From contig JAKOGI010002268.1 in assembly GCA_029747015.1 (NCBI GenBank), positions 36,001-100,000 on the forward strand: 64,000 nt of DNA. Direction: 5' to 3'. The DNA comes from Carnegiea gigantea. Taxonomy: Eukaryota; Streptophyta; Magnoliopsida; Caryophyllales; Cactaceae. This document shows, one piece after another, positions 1 through 10,180 of this stretch (position 1 is its first letter; every line of letters begins with the position of its first letter). The notes beneath the pieces were generated by a model that saw nothing but the letters and a program-made list of their open reading frames with translations, was not told where the DNA came from and ran no database searches. Made by a program: the position numbers and the translations under genes.

Positions 1-1622
1 GAAGCTTTCGAATTGGACCCTTTGGAATACATAACTTGTTGCATTTGAATAAGAAGCCCTCTTGGAGAGTGTAGCGGCTTTGCTTGTGGCCTTCTTACTT
101 ATAGAGATAGTGCTTGAAATCCTCATCTTCTTAGTAGAGCTGACTGATGAATTAGAAGCCTAGAACCCTTACTTCTATCACAGCTAAGAGAGAATGCCGC
201 CTTGATAGTGCATCCGCTACAACATTAGTGCTCCCCTTGTTACATTTGGCCATAAAGGAGAGGCTTTGCAAGAACTCAACCCATTTAGCATGTCTTGGAT
301 TGAGCTTATGTTGGCCATTCAAGTACTTTAAGGCCTCATGGTCTGAATAAAGGATAAATTGTCTTGGCCTTAGGTAATGACACCAATAATCAAGAGCTCT
401 CACCATTGCATAGAACTCCTTGTCTTACGTTGAGTAGTTCTTCCTTGAACCATTGAGCTTCTCACTAAAATAGGCAATGGGGCATTGATCTTACATAAGG
501 ACAGCCCCTATATCGACTCCACCTGCATCACAATCAACGTCAAAGAGTTTATCAAAGTTGGGAAGGGCTAGCACTGGGGCCTCACTTAGCTTGGATTTGA
601 GTTTCTCAAAGGCCTCATGGGCGGCCTTGGTCCACTCCAATGAACCTCTCTCTGTGTATTCAATGATGGGAGCTGTGAGGGTGCTAAACCCCTTAATGAA
701 TCTCATATAAAAAGATGCCAAGCCATGGAAACTCCTAACTTCGGTGATGGTGGTGGGAGTTGCCATGACTTGATAGCTTCAACTTTACCTTAGTCCATAG
801 AGATTCCATCCTTAGAAACAACATTCCCCAAAAAGGTGACTTGGGGTGAAAAGAACTCACACTTCTCTAACTTGCCAAAGAGCCTGTGAACTCTTAGAAG
901 GTTGAATACTTCTTCTAAGTGATGTAGATGATCTTCTTGACTCTTTGAATAAACTAGGATATCATCAAAATAGACCGCCGTAAATCTCTAAAGAAAAGGC
1001 CTTAAGACTTCATTCATCAATCTCATAAATGTACCACGAGCATTAAAGAGGCCGAAAGGAATCACTAACCACCCATGAAGCCCTCCCTTGGTCTTGAATG
1101 CCGTTTTCCATTCATCACCTTCCCTTTTGCAGATATGGTGATATCAACTCCTTAAATCAATTTGGAGAATGGAGAGGAGCCATGGAGTTCATCAAGCATG
1201 TCATCAAGCCCAGGTATGGGATGCCTATGCTTGATAGTAATGTTGTTTATAGTTCTACTGTCCACACACATGTGGCATGAACCATCCTTCCGGAGCACTA
1301 ACAAAGCCGAGACCAAGAAAGGACTCATGCTCTCTCTTACATAACTTCTAGCCAACAATTCATCAACTTGTCTTTGAAGCTCTTTGGTCTCTTAAGGGTT
1401 ACATCTATAGGCTGCTTTGTTAGGAAGTGAGGCACTGGGAATGAGGTCAATCTGGTGCTCAATGCCTCGGATTGGTGGGAGGCCAGGGGGTAAAACTTGT
1501 GGAAAGACATCCTGATATTGTGAAATGAGTGGGCGGATCATAGGCTGCAAGGGAGTCACTTCCCCACTTTTGTTGCTTTCAAGCACGACTAAGGCTAAAA
1601 CTTGCTTACCCTTACTTAAAGC
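1..1622 (-). pseudogene. pol: P pol fragment: reverse transcriptase and RNase H
   Basis: Read on the minus strand from 1622 downward. First comes the protease-RT linker and the RT N-terminus (motifs IEHQIDLIPSA, LPNKAAYRCNP), then RT fingers with CVDSRTINNITIK. The catalytic YFDD is intact at 972-961. Next come the connection segment (FHGLASFY) and RNase H with TYD-type and [13 protein letters not shown] motifs. Frames shift near 1390, 1150 and 770, and several in-frame stops are present, so it is a pseudogene. Sequence is closely related to J. The integrase would lie left of the window. Confidence 0.85.
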
Positions 1623-2470
1623 TGATGTGTCTTTGAAGGAAAATCACAAATACTCTAAACTGATTCCAAATGCTAAGCTAAGCAAACTGAAATCAATATG
1701 GAGTTTAAGCAAATTCATGAATGAAAGAAGGAATGTAGTACAATCTAAACTCTTGCTTAGATACAAGAACGCCACTTAGGTCAAGTTTAGGGTCCCTAAA
1801 CTGTGATTAAGATACAGAAACACCACTTAATTAAGGTTTAGGACTTACTTGATCACCACCTTAATCGATCAAATTAAGGATAAGCAAGCGAAGTATTTAG
1901 AGGAACGAAAGCAAAGTGCTCTCAATTCTAGTTTTCATTTAATATCAAAGTTTTGATTACAAAATATGCCTTGGTAAGGCATTAATACACGGCTAAGCAA
2001 GCAACTAGGCAGCATACAAGCTAGAATGAGGTTTCCCCCCTAGGAAGAAAATGTCTTAAACACATTAATCTAGGTGCTTACGGCTAAACTAGTTTACATG
2101 CTTGCTTAACTAAACTAATTACAAATAGAACATTAAGGGAAGCAAAATAAATGATGTACTTAACTTTAATACACTTTAATTAAGCTAATACATCAGTTTA
2201 CTAGAATAGAAGTGGAGAAAAACAGTCGAAAGCATGCTCCCTTATCGGTTGGCCAATCAGAATGCAAGGTGAGATTTCTTCCTTTTTGCCCTTCAAAGTA
2301 GCAAATGATGATGTTCCTGGTAGCTAGACTTGTGATTGAAGCAAGTAAGTAGAGAAGAAGCTGAGAAAACCCACTTGAGAAGGAAAAACACGCAGCAGCT
2401 TACCGTGTTCTTAGAATCAGTTTTTACCCCGGTTTTCTGCCTTTGTTACCACCAATCAAAAGTGAGCACG
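1623..2470 (-). repeat. K 3' LTR, R-U5 side (first part)
   Basis: Begins TGATGTGTCTT, the reverse complement of a CATCA LTR end. It aligns closely with 29278-30140, the other LTR of K. It holds the hairpin module (arms near 1755-1850) and U3-like sequence up to 2470, where element J interrupts it. The last five bases, GCACG at 2466-2470, are the duplicated target of J. Confidence 0.9.
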
Positions 2471-3648
2471 TGGAGCATGGACGGGATGGGCCGAATAAAG
2501 CTAGCTTGAGTTTAGTTCCAAATTTCCCTTGGTAATAAGATATGACTTGATTTAAAGGTTAGGCCACCAATCAAGACTAAGGATCGACTAAGAATTGTTT
2601 AAAGGCGAAGCCACCCACAATTTCATAAAAGATTCCACTCAAGACTTTAGACCTTTGAGAAAGGATAAAAAGAACTTATGATTTTAAGAGAGAAAGCTTG
2701 GAGCTTCTTATATATATCCAAATTGTGTGACTTACAAATGCGTTGCTGGCTTTTTAAGTGCCTAAGCTCAGCCAAAGCAGCTCAAGAGTCAAAGAGGGGG
2801 AACAAGAGTACATCTAGGGAATGCGAAACATCCAATCAGTCACCTATGCACTCTAACACATCACCATTAGCTTTGTCAACCTCATTAGGGTTAATGATGC
2901 CCTTAGGTAAGGTGTAAAGCTTACAAAAGGCCCTAAGTACATTAGCACAAGCAATTTGCAGCAAGAAGTACACATAGATATCAAGAAATAACTTAGTATA
3001 AATGGCTAGGCTAGAATCGGTTAAAGGGGTGTTTTGCTTGTACTTTGGGCTGGATAAACGCAGCATAAGAGGGTGCTTTTTGGGTACTTTGGGAACTTGA
3101 CTTGATAAATATTTAGATCACCTTTCATACCACAAAGTTTCACAAAAGTTATACTTTAATAAGGTAACTTAATCAGCTCTATTTTTTGACTATGCTGGAA
3201 TCTGCCTAATCTGTATGGTCTGGAAATATCTTGCTGTTTGACCCACCAAATGAAGTCCAAATGCCTTGCAACTGGTCTTATTGGAACGTTAACATTCTCA
3301 ACCTAATGGGAGTGGCCAATAATCCCAATCATGACTATAGCAACCATCTCCAAAAGGCAGATAAATGAGGATCACATCCTACCTAAAACTGGCTGAGATA
3401 GCGCAACCAACTGTTTTGACCTTCCTTTATTGTTGACAAGGGCGTAACTCCATTTTGATGCATAAATCCCTTAGGAGGGCTCTTGGCCTTCCCAAATGAT
3501 AAGAGTGGCACACCCAAAGGGCTCAGGATGGGGTTGAAGTTAGAGCTCCAAATCAGTACACGAACCAAGTCCCCTTTGATGGAGCTTGTGAGCATTAAGG
3601 AGGATGTGGGAGCTCTCTTAGACTTGAGTGGGAATGACACTTGCTTCA
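2471..3648 (-). repeat. J 3' LTR (family III)
   Basis: Runs from TGGAGCATGG (plus strand) to GCTTCA and matches 8556-9729 throughout. It contains the family III version of the hairpin module, for example CTTGATT 2546-2552 pairing with AATCAAG 2569-2575. The pol frame of J reads on into this LTR without an immediate stop. Confidence 0.92.
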
Positions 3649-3660
3649 TCCTCCGCTTCT
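3649..3660 (-). other. J polypurine tract
   Basis: On the coding strand AGAAGCGGAGGA directly precedes the LTR start TGAAGC. This is the place and composition expected for the plus-strand primer of reverse transcription; other elements here have AAGGGGAGGA. Confidence 0.8.
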
Positions 3661-4890
3661 TGATTGTGATTTGTCCTTAAATCATCACCTTCTTCTTCAT
3701 CATCAAGGTAGGGTGTGAGATCACCCATATTGAATGTAGGGGATACACCTATATCTCCAGGCAACTCTAGCTTGTAGGCATTATCATTCACCTTCTCAAG
3801 GATCTTAAAAGGGCCATCTCCTCTTTGCATGAGCTTATTTCTCTCCTTGATGGAAACCTTTTTTTTCTTAAGTGTAACCACACCAAGTCCCCGAAATTGA
3901 AGGTGATGACTTTGCGGTGCTTGTTTATGTTGCCTTATACATTTCATTACTCTTCTTAATCTTTGCCTAAATCTATTGGTGACGCTTCTTCATCTCCCGT
4001 GCTTTCTGTTCTACCTCATAACTCACTCTGGACTCAAGTGGCAGTGGTATGAGTTCTAATAGAGTTAGTGGGTTGATTTCATAGCCTGATTCGAAGGGAG
4101 AATGGGCTGGGGCAAAGCTAGGAGTGCGGTTGTATGCAATTTCAGCATAGGGAAGCTTGAGATCCCACTCCTTAATCCTTTTGCCCACCAAACTTCGAAG
4201 CAAAGTGGCAAAGGTTTTGTTGGTGACTTCGGTTTGCCCATCCGTTTGAGGATGGTGGGAGGCACTATACAAGAGCTTAGTACCAAGGAGTCTCTACAAA
4301 CACCTCCAAAAGTGGCTAAAAAACTTTGTGTCCCGATCAGACACAATGCCCTTAGGGATACCATGAAGCTTGACAACTTCCTTAAAGTAGAGGTGGGCTA
4401 TGTTAAATGCATCATCCGTCTTCTCACAAGGAATGAAGTGAGCTATCTTAGAGAAATGATCCACCACCTCCATAATAGCATCCTTACCCCTTTGAGTCCT
4501 TGGAAGAGCAACTGTGAAGTCCATGCTTACATCTTCCCACGGACCATTAGGGATAGGCAAAGGAGTGTATAAACCTTGGTGGAATTGACTCTTGGCCCTC
4601 TGATAAATAGAACAGTTAGAAATCGCCTAATGAACATCACCACCCATTTTAGGCCAATAGAAGTGTTCGTTGAGCATGTCAATGGTCTTGTTGATCCCAA
4701 AATGACCGGCTATACCTCCTCCATGAACTTCTTTGACAAGAAGTTTTTGGATGGGTCCTCTTACGATATAAAGCTTGTTGCCCTTAAAGAGGAAGCCTTC
4801 TTGGTGAGTGTATGGGCTATGCTTGCTGCCTTCTTGATCATTGAGGTAAGGCTTGAAATCCTCATCCTCTTGGTAGAGATCACGAATGAA
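3661..4890 (-). pseudogene. pol: J integrase
   Basis: Integrase inserts the cDNA copy into chromosomal DNA. Readable parts: the catalytic core 4560-4294 with the first Asp in [11 protein letters not shown] and the second in VSDRDTKFF; the region with the catalytic Glu ([10 protein letters not shown], about 4240); and the C-terminal DNA-binding part 3947-3661 with a GPFKILE motif (GPY/F type) and PTFNMGDLTPY. The N-terminal HHCC zinc finger is poorly preserved. Frameshifts lie near 4280 and 3960. The frame then runs into the LTR. Confidence 0.85.
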
Positions 4891-5394
4891 TTAGAAGCCC
4901 AAGACCCTTGCTTCCATCACAGCTAGTAGGGAATACCACCTTAAAAGAGCATCCACAACAACGTCGGTGCTCCCCTTCTTATGCTTGGCTGCAAATGAGA
5001 AACTTTGCAAGAACTCAACCCATGTAGCATGCCTTAGATTGAGTTTATGTTGGCCATTCAAGTACTTTAAGGCCTCATGATCGGAGTGAAGTACAAACTG
5101 TTTTGGCCTTAAGTAATATGACCAATGATCAAGCGCTCTTACCAAAGTATAAAACTCTTTGTCATATGTGGAGTAATTCTTCCTTGAGCCATTGAGTTTC
5201 CCACTAAAATAAGTAATGGGGCATTGATCTTGTGTGAGGACAGGCCCTATGCCAACTCCACTTGCATCACAATCAACTTCAAAGAGCTTGTCAAAATCGA
5301 GAAGGGCTAACACAGGGGCCTCACATAGCTTGGCTTTGAGCTTCTCAAAGGCGACATGGGCAGCCTTAGTCCACTCAAAGGATCCCTTCTTCAT
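4891..5394 (-). pseudogene. pol: J RNase H
   Basis: An open stretch of 167 codons covering the end of the RT connection ([18 protein letters not shown]) and the RNase H that removes the RNA template. Active-site Asp in [10 protein letters not shown], Glu in [10 protein letters not shown] and Asp in [14 protein letters not shown] are visible. The last motif is altered (VVVDALLRW instead of the usual ADALSRR). A stop separates it from the RT part upstream. Confidence 0.88.
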
Positions 5395-5397
5395 GCA

Positions 5398-6270
5398 CTA
5401 GGTGATGGAGGCCGTCAGGGTGCTAAACCCTTTGATGAACCTCCTATAAAAATATGCCAAGCCATGAAAGCTCTTAACTTCGGTGATTGAGGTAGGAGTA
5501 GGCCATGACTTAATGGCTTCAACCTTAGCTTGATCCATGGAGATACCATCCTTGGGGATAACATACCCTAAAAAGGTGACTTGGGGTGAAAAGAACTCAC
5601 ATATCTCCAACTTGCCAGAGAGCCTTTGAGATCTCAAGACCTTGAATACCTCTTCTAAATGGTGTGGGTGGTCCTCTTGACTCTTGGAGTAGACTAGAAT
5701 GTCATCAAAATAAACCATCATGAATCTTCCAAGAAAAGGCCTCAAGACTTCATTCATCAACCTCATAAATGTACTAGGGGCATTAGAGAGGCCGAAAGGC
5801 ATCACTAGCCACTCATAAAGCCCACCCTTTGTCTTGAATGCCGTTTTTCACTCATTCCCTTCCTTCATATGGATTTGGTGATACCCACTTCTCAAGTCAA
5901 TCTTAGAGAAGATGGAAGAGCTATGTAGTTCATCAAGCATGTCATCAAGCATAGGTATGGGGTACCCATACTTGATAGTAATGTTGTCTATGGCCCTATT
6001 ATCCACACACATACAAAAGGTACCATCCTTCTTGGGTACTAACAAGGTCGGAACCGAGCATGGGCTCATGCTCTCTCTTACATACCCCTTTGCCATCAAT
6101 TCATCAACTTGCCTTTGAAGTTCCTTAGTCTCTTGGGGGTTACACCTATAGGCAGCCTTGTTGGGGAGTGGAGCACTAGGACTAAGGTCAATTTGGTGCT
6201 CAATGCCTCGGATTGGAGGGAGGCCGGGTGGTAGGTCTTGTGGAAAGACATCTTGGTATTATGAGAGAAG
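5398..6270 (-). pseudogene. pol: J reverse transcriptase
   Basis: RT copies the element RNA into DNA. On the minus strand: [23 protein letters not shown], then [42 protein letters not shown], then after a frame break [18 protein letters not shown] and the catalytic YFDD at 5712-5701. The connection segment follows ([18 protein letters not shown]). A break near 5840 and upstream stops disable it, although the catalytic residues survive. Confidence 0.9.
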
Positions 6271-6870
6271 GGGGCAGATTAGGCAGTGTAAGGGAGTCAC
6301 TTCCTCGCTTTTGTTGCTTTCAAGTATGAGTAAAGCTAGAACCTGCTTACCCTTGCTTAAAGCTCTCTCAAGCCGTGTTTCACTCAATATGAGAAGGCCT
6401 CTCTTTTTCTCACTTCCCACTTGGGACTTAGTTTTGTAGACTTGGTTTAGAGGTAGTGGGTTTCGGACTACCTTTTCCTTATTAATGATCAAGGAGTAAA
6501 TGTTCTTGAACCCATCATGTATGACATGTCTATCAAATTTCCAAGATCGACCCAAAAGTATATGACATGCACTCATAGGTACCACATCACAAAGGATATT
6601 ATCCCTATACTTTCTACCAATTGAAAAAGGGATGAGTGCTTACTTAGATACCTTAATGTCACCACTATCATTGAGCCATTTGAGAGAGTACAGCTTGGGA
6701 TGTGAAATAGTAGGAATGCCAAGCTTTTGAATGAGTGTAGTGGATGCTACATTAGTACAACTCCCACCATCAATGATCAAGTTGCAAACCTTGTCTTGTA
6801 TAGCGCACCGGGAGTGAAAGAGCATGTCCCTTTGAGCCTTGTCATAAGGAGTGTCTTAGGTGGGTAAAAC
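6271..6870 (-). pseudogene. pro: J aspartic protease and protease-RT linker
   Basis: The retroviral-type aspartic protease cuts the polyprotein. It starts in RCAIQDKVCNLIIDGGSCTN, with catalytic Asp and DGGS intact at 6786-6775, followed by VASTTLIQKLGIP. A stop near 6635 splits it from the second part, which holds MSACHILLGRSWKFDRHVIHDG. The linker toward RT follows. Confidence 0.85.
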
Positions 6871-8031
6871 CCTCCTCAAGACAATTAATTCACCTTCATC
6901 GGCCTCAAGTTGAGCCTGCTCTTCCATGTAGTCTGATTCTTCCTCATGAGCTTCCTCTTGAGTCTCCATCAATGGGCATCTACTTCTTCAACTTCTTGTA
7001 TGGTCATGACCCTTCAGTTAGGACAATCATATTGGAAGTGTCCATACCCTTGACATTTAAAGCACTTCTTACCCTCAAGCTTCCTAGGTAATTCCTTAGG
7101 TGAAGAAGATCCACGACCTTGCCCTTGTCAACCCGTGAGGTGCTTTCGCGTTTGGGATGAATGAAGGGCTTGAAGGGAGGTTTTGAACTCGCTTGCTCCT
7201 TAGGAAATGGCTTGGTGAAGATCTTCTTTTCCTTCTTTCTCTTTTCAACCTTGAGGGCTAGCTTAAAGACATCATCCAAGGTGAAATAGGTTTGAAGTTC
7301 CACCTTCCTAGTAATAAGGGGGTTTAGCCCATTGAGAAACCGAGCCACAATTTGCTCTTAGGGTTCATGGATGCCTCCCCTCAAAAGGAGTTGCTCAAAC
7401 TCCCTCATGTACTCACCCACACTCATATTGTTTTGCTTGAGTGAGCCGGTTGTAGATATCTTGCTTGTAACTTTCAGGAAGAAACCTCTTGTTCATAAGA
7501 GGCTTAAGCTTCTCCCATGAGTTAATCCTAATTTTTCCTTCTCTAGCCTTTGCTTCTTGACATTTTCAAACCACAAGGAGGCATACCTTGTAAGTTTAAG
7601 GCTTGAAATCTTGAAACTTTTCTCATCATCATAGCCTTTGGCTTCAAAGATTCGGTCCATGGCTTGAACCCATTCAAGGTACTCATCGGGATTCAAGTTG
7701 CCATTGAACTCCGGGGGCTCAACTTTGATATCTCTAAACTCATCCATAGGATGTCTTCTACCTCCCCTTCTTGGATTGCTTCCCATACTTGAATCATTAG
7801 AAGAGTCATCTTCATCCCCATGACCATGTGGTTTTGGAGCTCATTGGCCTCCTTGGAAGGCCGTAAACTGTGGGGTCATTTGTTCAAGTTGTCTACTAAT
7901 TTGTCTGACACTTTGTTGTAGGCTCAAGATGGCATTATCTTGTCTCTTGATATGAGCTTGTTCTAAGCTCATACCCCTTGGGACCCCTACTGGTTGGGGA
8001 GAATCAGTGGAGGGGTTTTTTTATTAGACAT
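6871..8031 (-). pseudogene. gag: J gag (capsid and nucleocapsid)
   Basis: The structural protein that forms the particle. The likely start is ATG at 8031-8029, matching the start of P's gag. The capsid part includes FNGNLNPDEYLEWVQAMDRIFEAKG and SLKLTRYASLWFENVKKQ. The knuckle CFKCQGYGHFQYDC lies at 7064-7023 with all Cys and His residues intact, followed two codons later by a stop. An acid-rich linker leads to the protease. Several frameshifts and stops lie between 7990 and 7350. Confidence 0.85.
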
Positions 8032-8555
8032 GGTGGAATTGGAAAGGTGGAGAGGAGAGGTTAAGGGCTCGGACAGGAGAAAGCACGGTTGTGCCAGGGA
8101 AGCATGGTGTGAAAACAGGCTGGGAGAGGACTGGCACGGTCATGCTTGGAGGCACGGGGAAGCTGTGCTACAATTCTGGTGCAAGGTGGAGTGGCATAGT
8201 CGTGCCTAGGAGCACGGTGTAACCGTGCGAAGTTGCTGGCTGGGTTGCACGGTTTTGTGGATGGAAACTTTATAGAAGGGCTTTGTTTGGGGTTTGTGCT
8301 TGGGCTATTTTGTGGGGCTCTTCGAGGAGTAAGAGAGGGTTTTTTTTGGGGAAGAAATCAAGTGTAGGCTGCGGTTGGTGGGCTTTAAGAATGTGTTTAG
8401 TCAAGTTGTTTGGAGAAGATCAACCTAGAGAGTGGTATAACTTCACCAAGGTTTTCAGAACAAGGGTGGAAGAAAAGCTTGACAAGGATGAAACTAAAGT
8501 AAGGAAATGTGATATAAACTCAAGAACACCAACCTGGATTTTCTCTGATACCTAG
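8032..8555 (-). other. J 5' leader with CACG palindromes and primer binding site
   Basis: About 520 bases between the 5' LTR and gag, without a gene. The primer site reads TGGTATCAGAGA-like on the minus strand at 8553-8542 with its first base changed. The stretch 8080-8250 is full of GCACGG/CCGTGC inverted repeats, such as GCACGGTTGTGC and GGCACGGTCATGC, which recur in the leaders of A and Q. A short plus-strand reading frame here is antisense to the leader and is not a gene. Confidence 0.7.
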
Positions 8556-9729
8556 TGGAGCATGGACGGGATAAGCCGAATGAAGCTAGCTTGAGTTTAG
8601 TTCCAAATTTCCCCTTAGTTAAAAGATATGACTTGATTTAAAGTCTAGGCCACCAATCAAGACTAAGGATCTACCAAGAATTGTTTAAAGGCAAAGCCAC
8701 CCATAATTCTATAAAGGATTCCACTCAAGACTCACCGCCTTTGAGAAAGGATAAAGAGAACTTAAGATTTTAAGAGCGAAAGCTTGGAGCTTCTTGTGTA
8801 TATCTAAATTGTGTGACTTACAATTAGTTGCTACCTTTTTAAGTGCCTAAGCTCAGCTAAAGCAGCTCAAGAGTCAAAGAGGGGGAATAAGAGTACACTA
8901 AGGGGAGGGGGAACATCCGATCGATCACCTATGCACTCTAACACATCACCAGTAGCTTTGTTAACCTCATTAGGGTTAATGATGCCCTTAAGTGAGGTGT
9001 CAAGCTTACAAAAGGCCCTAAGTACATTAGCACAAGCAATTTGCAGTAAGAAGTACACATAGATATCAAGAAATAACCTAGTACAAAAGGCTAGGCTAGA
9101 ACGGGTCAAGGGGTGTTTTGCTTGTACTTTGGGCTTGATAAAGGCAGCACAAGAGGGTGCTTTTTGGGCACTTTAGGCACTTAACTTGACAAATATTTAG
9201 ATCACCTTTCATGCCCTAAAGTTTCACAAAAATTGGACTTCAAAAAGGCAACTTAATCAGCTCCTTCGGACTATGCTGGAATCCACCTAGTCTGTATAGT
9301 CTAGAAATATCTTCCTGTTTGACCCACCAAATGAAGTCCAAATGCCTTGCAACTTGTCTTATTGGAAAGCTAACATTCTAAACTTAAAGGGAGTGTCCAA
9401 TAATCCCAATAATGACCATAATAGCCATCTCCAAAAGGTGTTCAAACTAGGACCACATTCTATACAAAACTAGCCAAGATAGCGCAACCAACTGTTTTGA
9501 CCTTCCTTTATTCTTGCCGAGGGTGTAACTCCATTTTGTTGCATAAATCCCTTAGAAGGGCTCTTGGCCTTCCTAAATGATAAGAGTGGCTCACCCAAAG
9601 GGCTTAGGATGGGGTTGAAATCGGAGCTTCAAATCAGTACACGGACCAGGTCCCCTTTGATGGAGCTTATGAGCATTAAGGAGGATGTGGGAGCTCTCTT
9701 GGACTTGACTAGGCATGACAATTGCTTCA
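8556..9729 (-). repeat. J 5' LTR (family III)
   Basis: Pairs with 2471-3648. Starts (plus strand) TGGAGCATGGACGGG and ends GCTTCA. It carries the promoter and R-U5 of J. The hairpin CTTGATT 8632-8638 / AATCAAG 8655-8661 is kept, as in the other copy. Confidence 0.92.
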
Positions 9730-9734
9730 GCATG

Positions 9735-10166
9735 ATTTTAATTTTAGGCCATGGGGGGACTCCTTAAGGTGTGTATAAATCCCCCTATAAAGAAATCAAG
9801 GTTAAATCATGTTTAAGTAGGAGATTCCTACTAAAACATTTTACCGTGTGGTTTTGGACTAAAACTGGTACGTTGAACAAAATGCCTTAATCCCTTGACT
9901 TTGACTGCTCATGATTGAATTTGAATGCTTACACTAGAAAGCTAACATATTAAGATCTGAAAAATGCAAAAATATCAAACTTAAGCCACAATGTAGCTTA
10001 AGAAATTAGATGAACAAAATCGGGTAATTTCTGACTGTTTAACCCGGTTGCAATAGCTTGGCTCTTCTCCAAAATTTGAGCTATAGCTTAGACTTTGGAA
10101 CGTGCATTGGACCTTACTGGACTCTTAGCACCCTCTTCCATGTCTTGGCTAAAGGGGCCTCCATCA
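9735..10166 (-). repeat. K 3' LTR, U3 side (second part)
   Basis: Continues the LTR broken at 2470: GCATGATTTTAATTTTAGGCC matches 30138 onward in the intact K LTR. It ends in CTCCATCA at 10166, so on the coding strand the LTR starts TGATGGAG. Confidence 0.9.
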
Positions 10167-10180
10167 TCTTCCTCTTGTTG
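10167..10180 (-). other. K polypurine tract
   Basis: The coding strand reads CAACAAGAGGAAGA directly before the LTR start TGATGGAG. It is slightly decayed from the CAACAAGGGGAGGA form seen in G and L. Confidence 0.8.

Larger units (their letters stand above)
2471..9729 (-). mobile_element. Complete Ty3/gypsy element J inside the K 3' LTR
   Basis: A 7259-bp minus-strand element: 3' LTR 2471-3648, polypurine tract 3649-3660, pol and gag 3661-8031, leader with primer site 8032-8555, 5' LTR 8556-9729. The target duplication is GCACG (2466-2470) and GCATG (9730-9734). The single difference is the C-to-T change expected at a methylated CpG. K's LTR resumes at 9730 exactly where the intact K copy continues (30138). 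LTRs of 1178 and 1174 bp begin TGAAGC and end GCTCCA on the coding strand. Confidence 0.92.

Noticed and set aside
4102..4572. 156-codon plus-strand reading frame
   Set aside because: It lies exactly antisense to the J integrase core, whose minus-strand motifs are unmistakable; no matching protein family in the plus reading.
8283..8555. 90-codon plus-strand reading frame near J
   Set aside because: Covers J's untranslated leader and primer site in the antisense direction; composition and lack of motifs argue against a gene.
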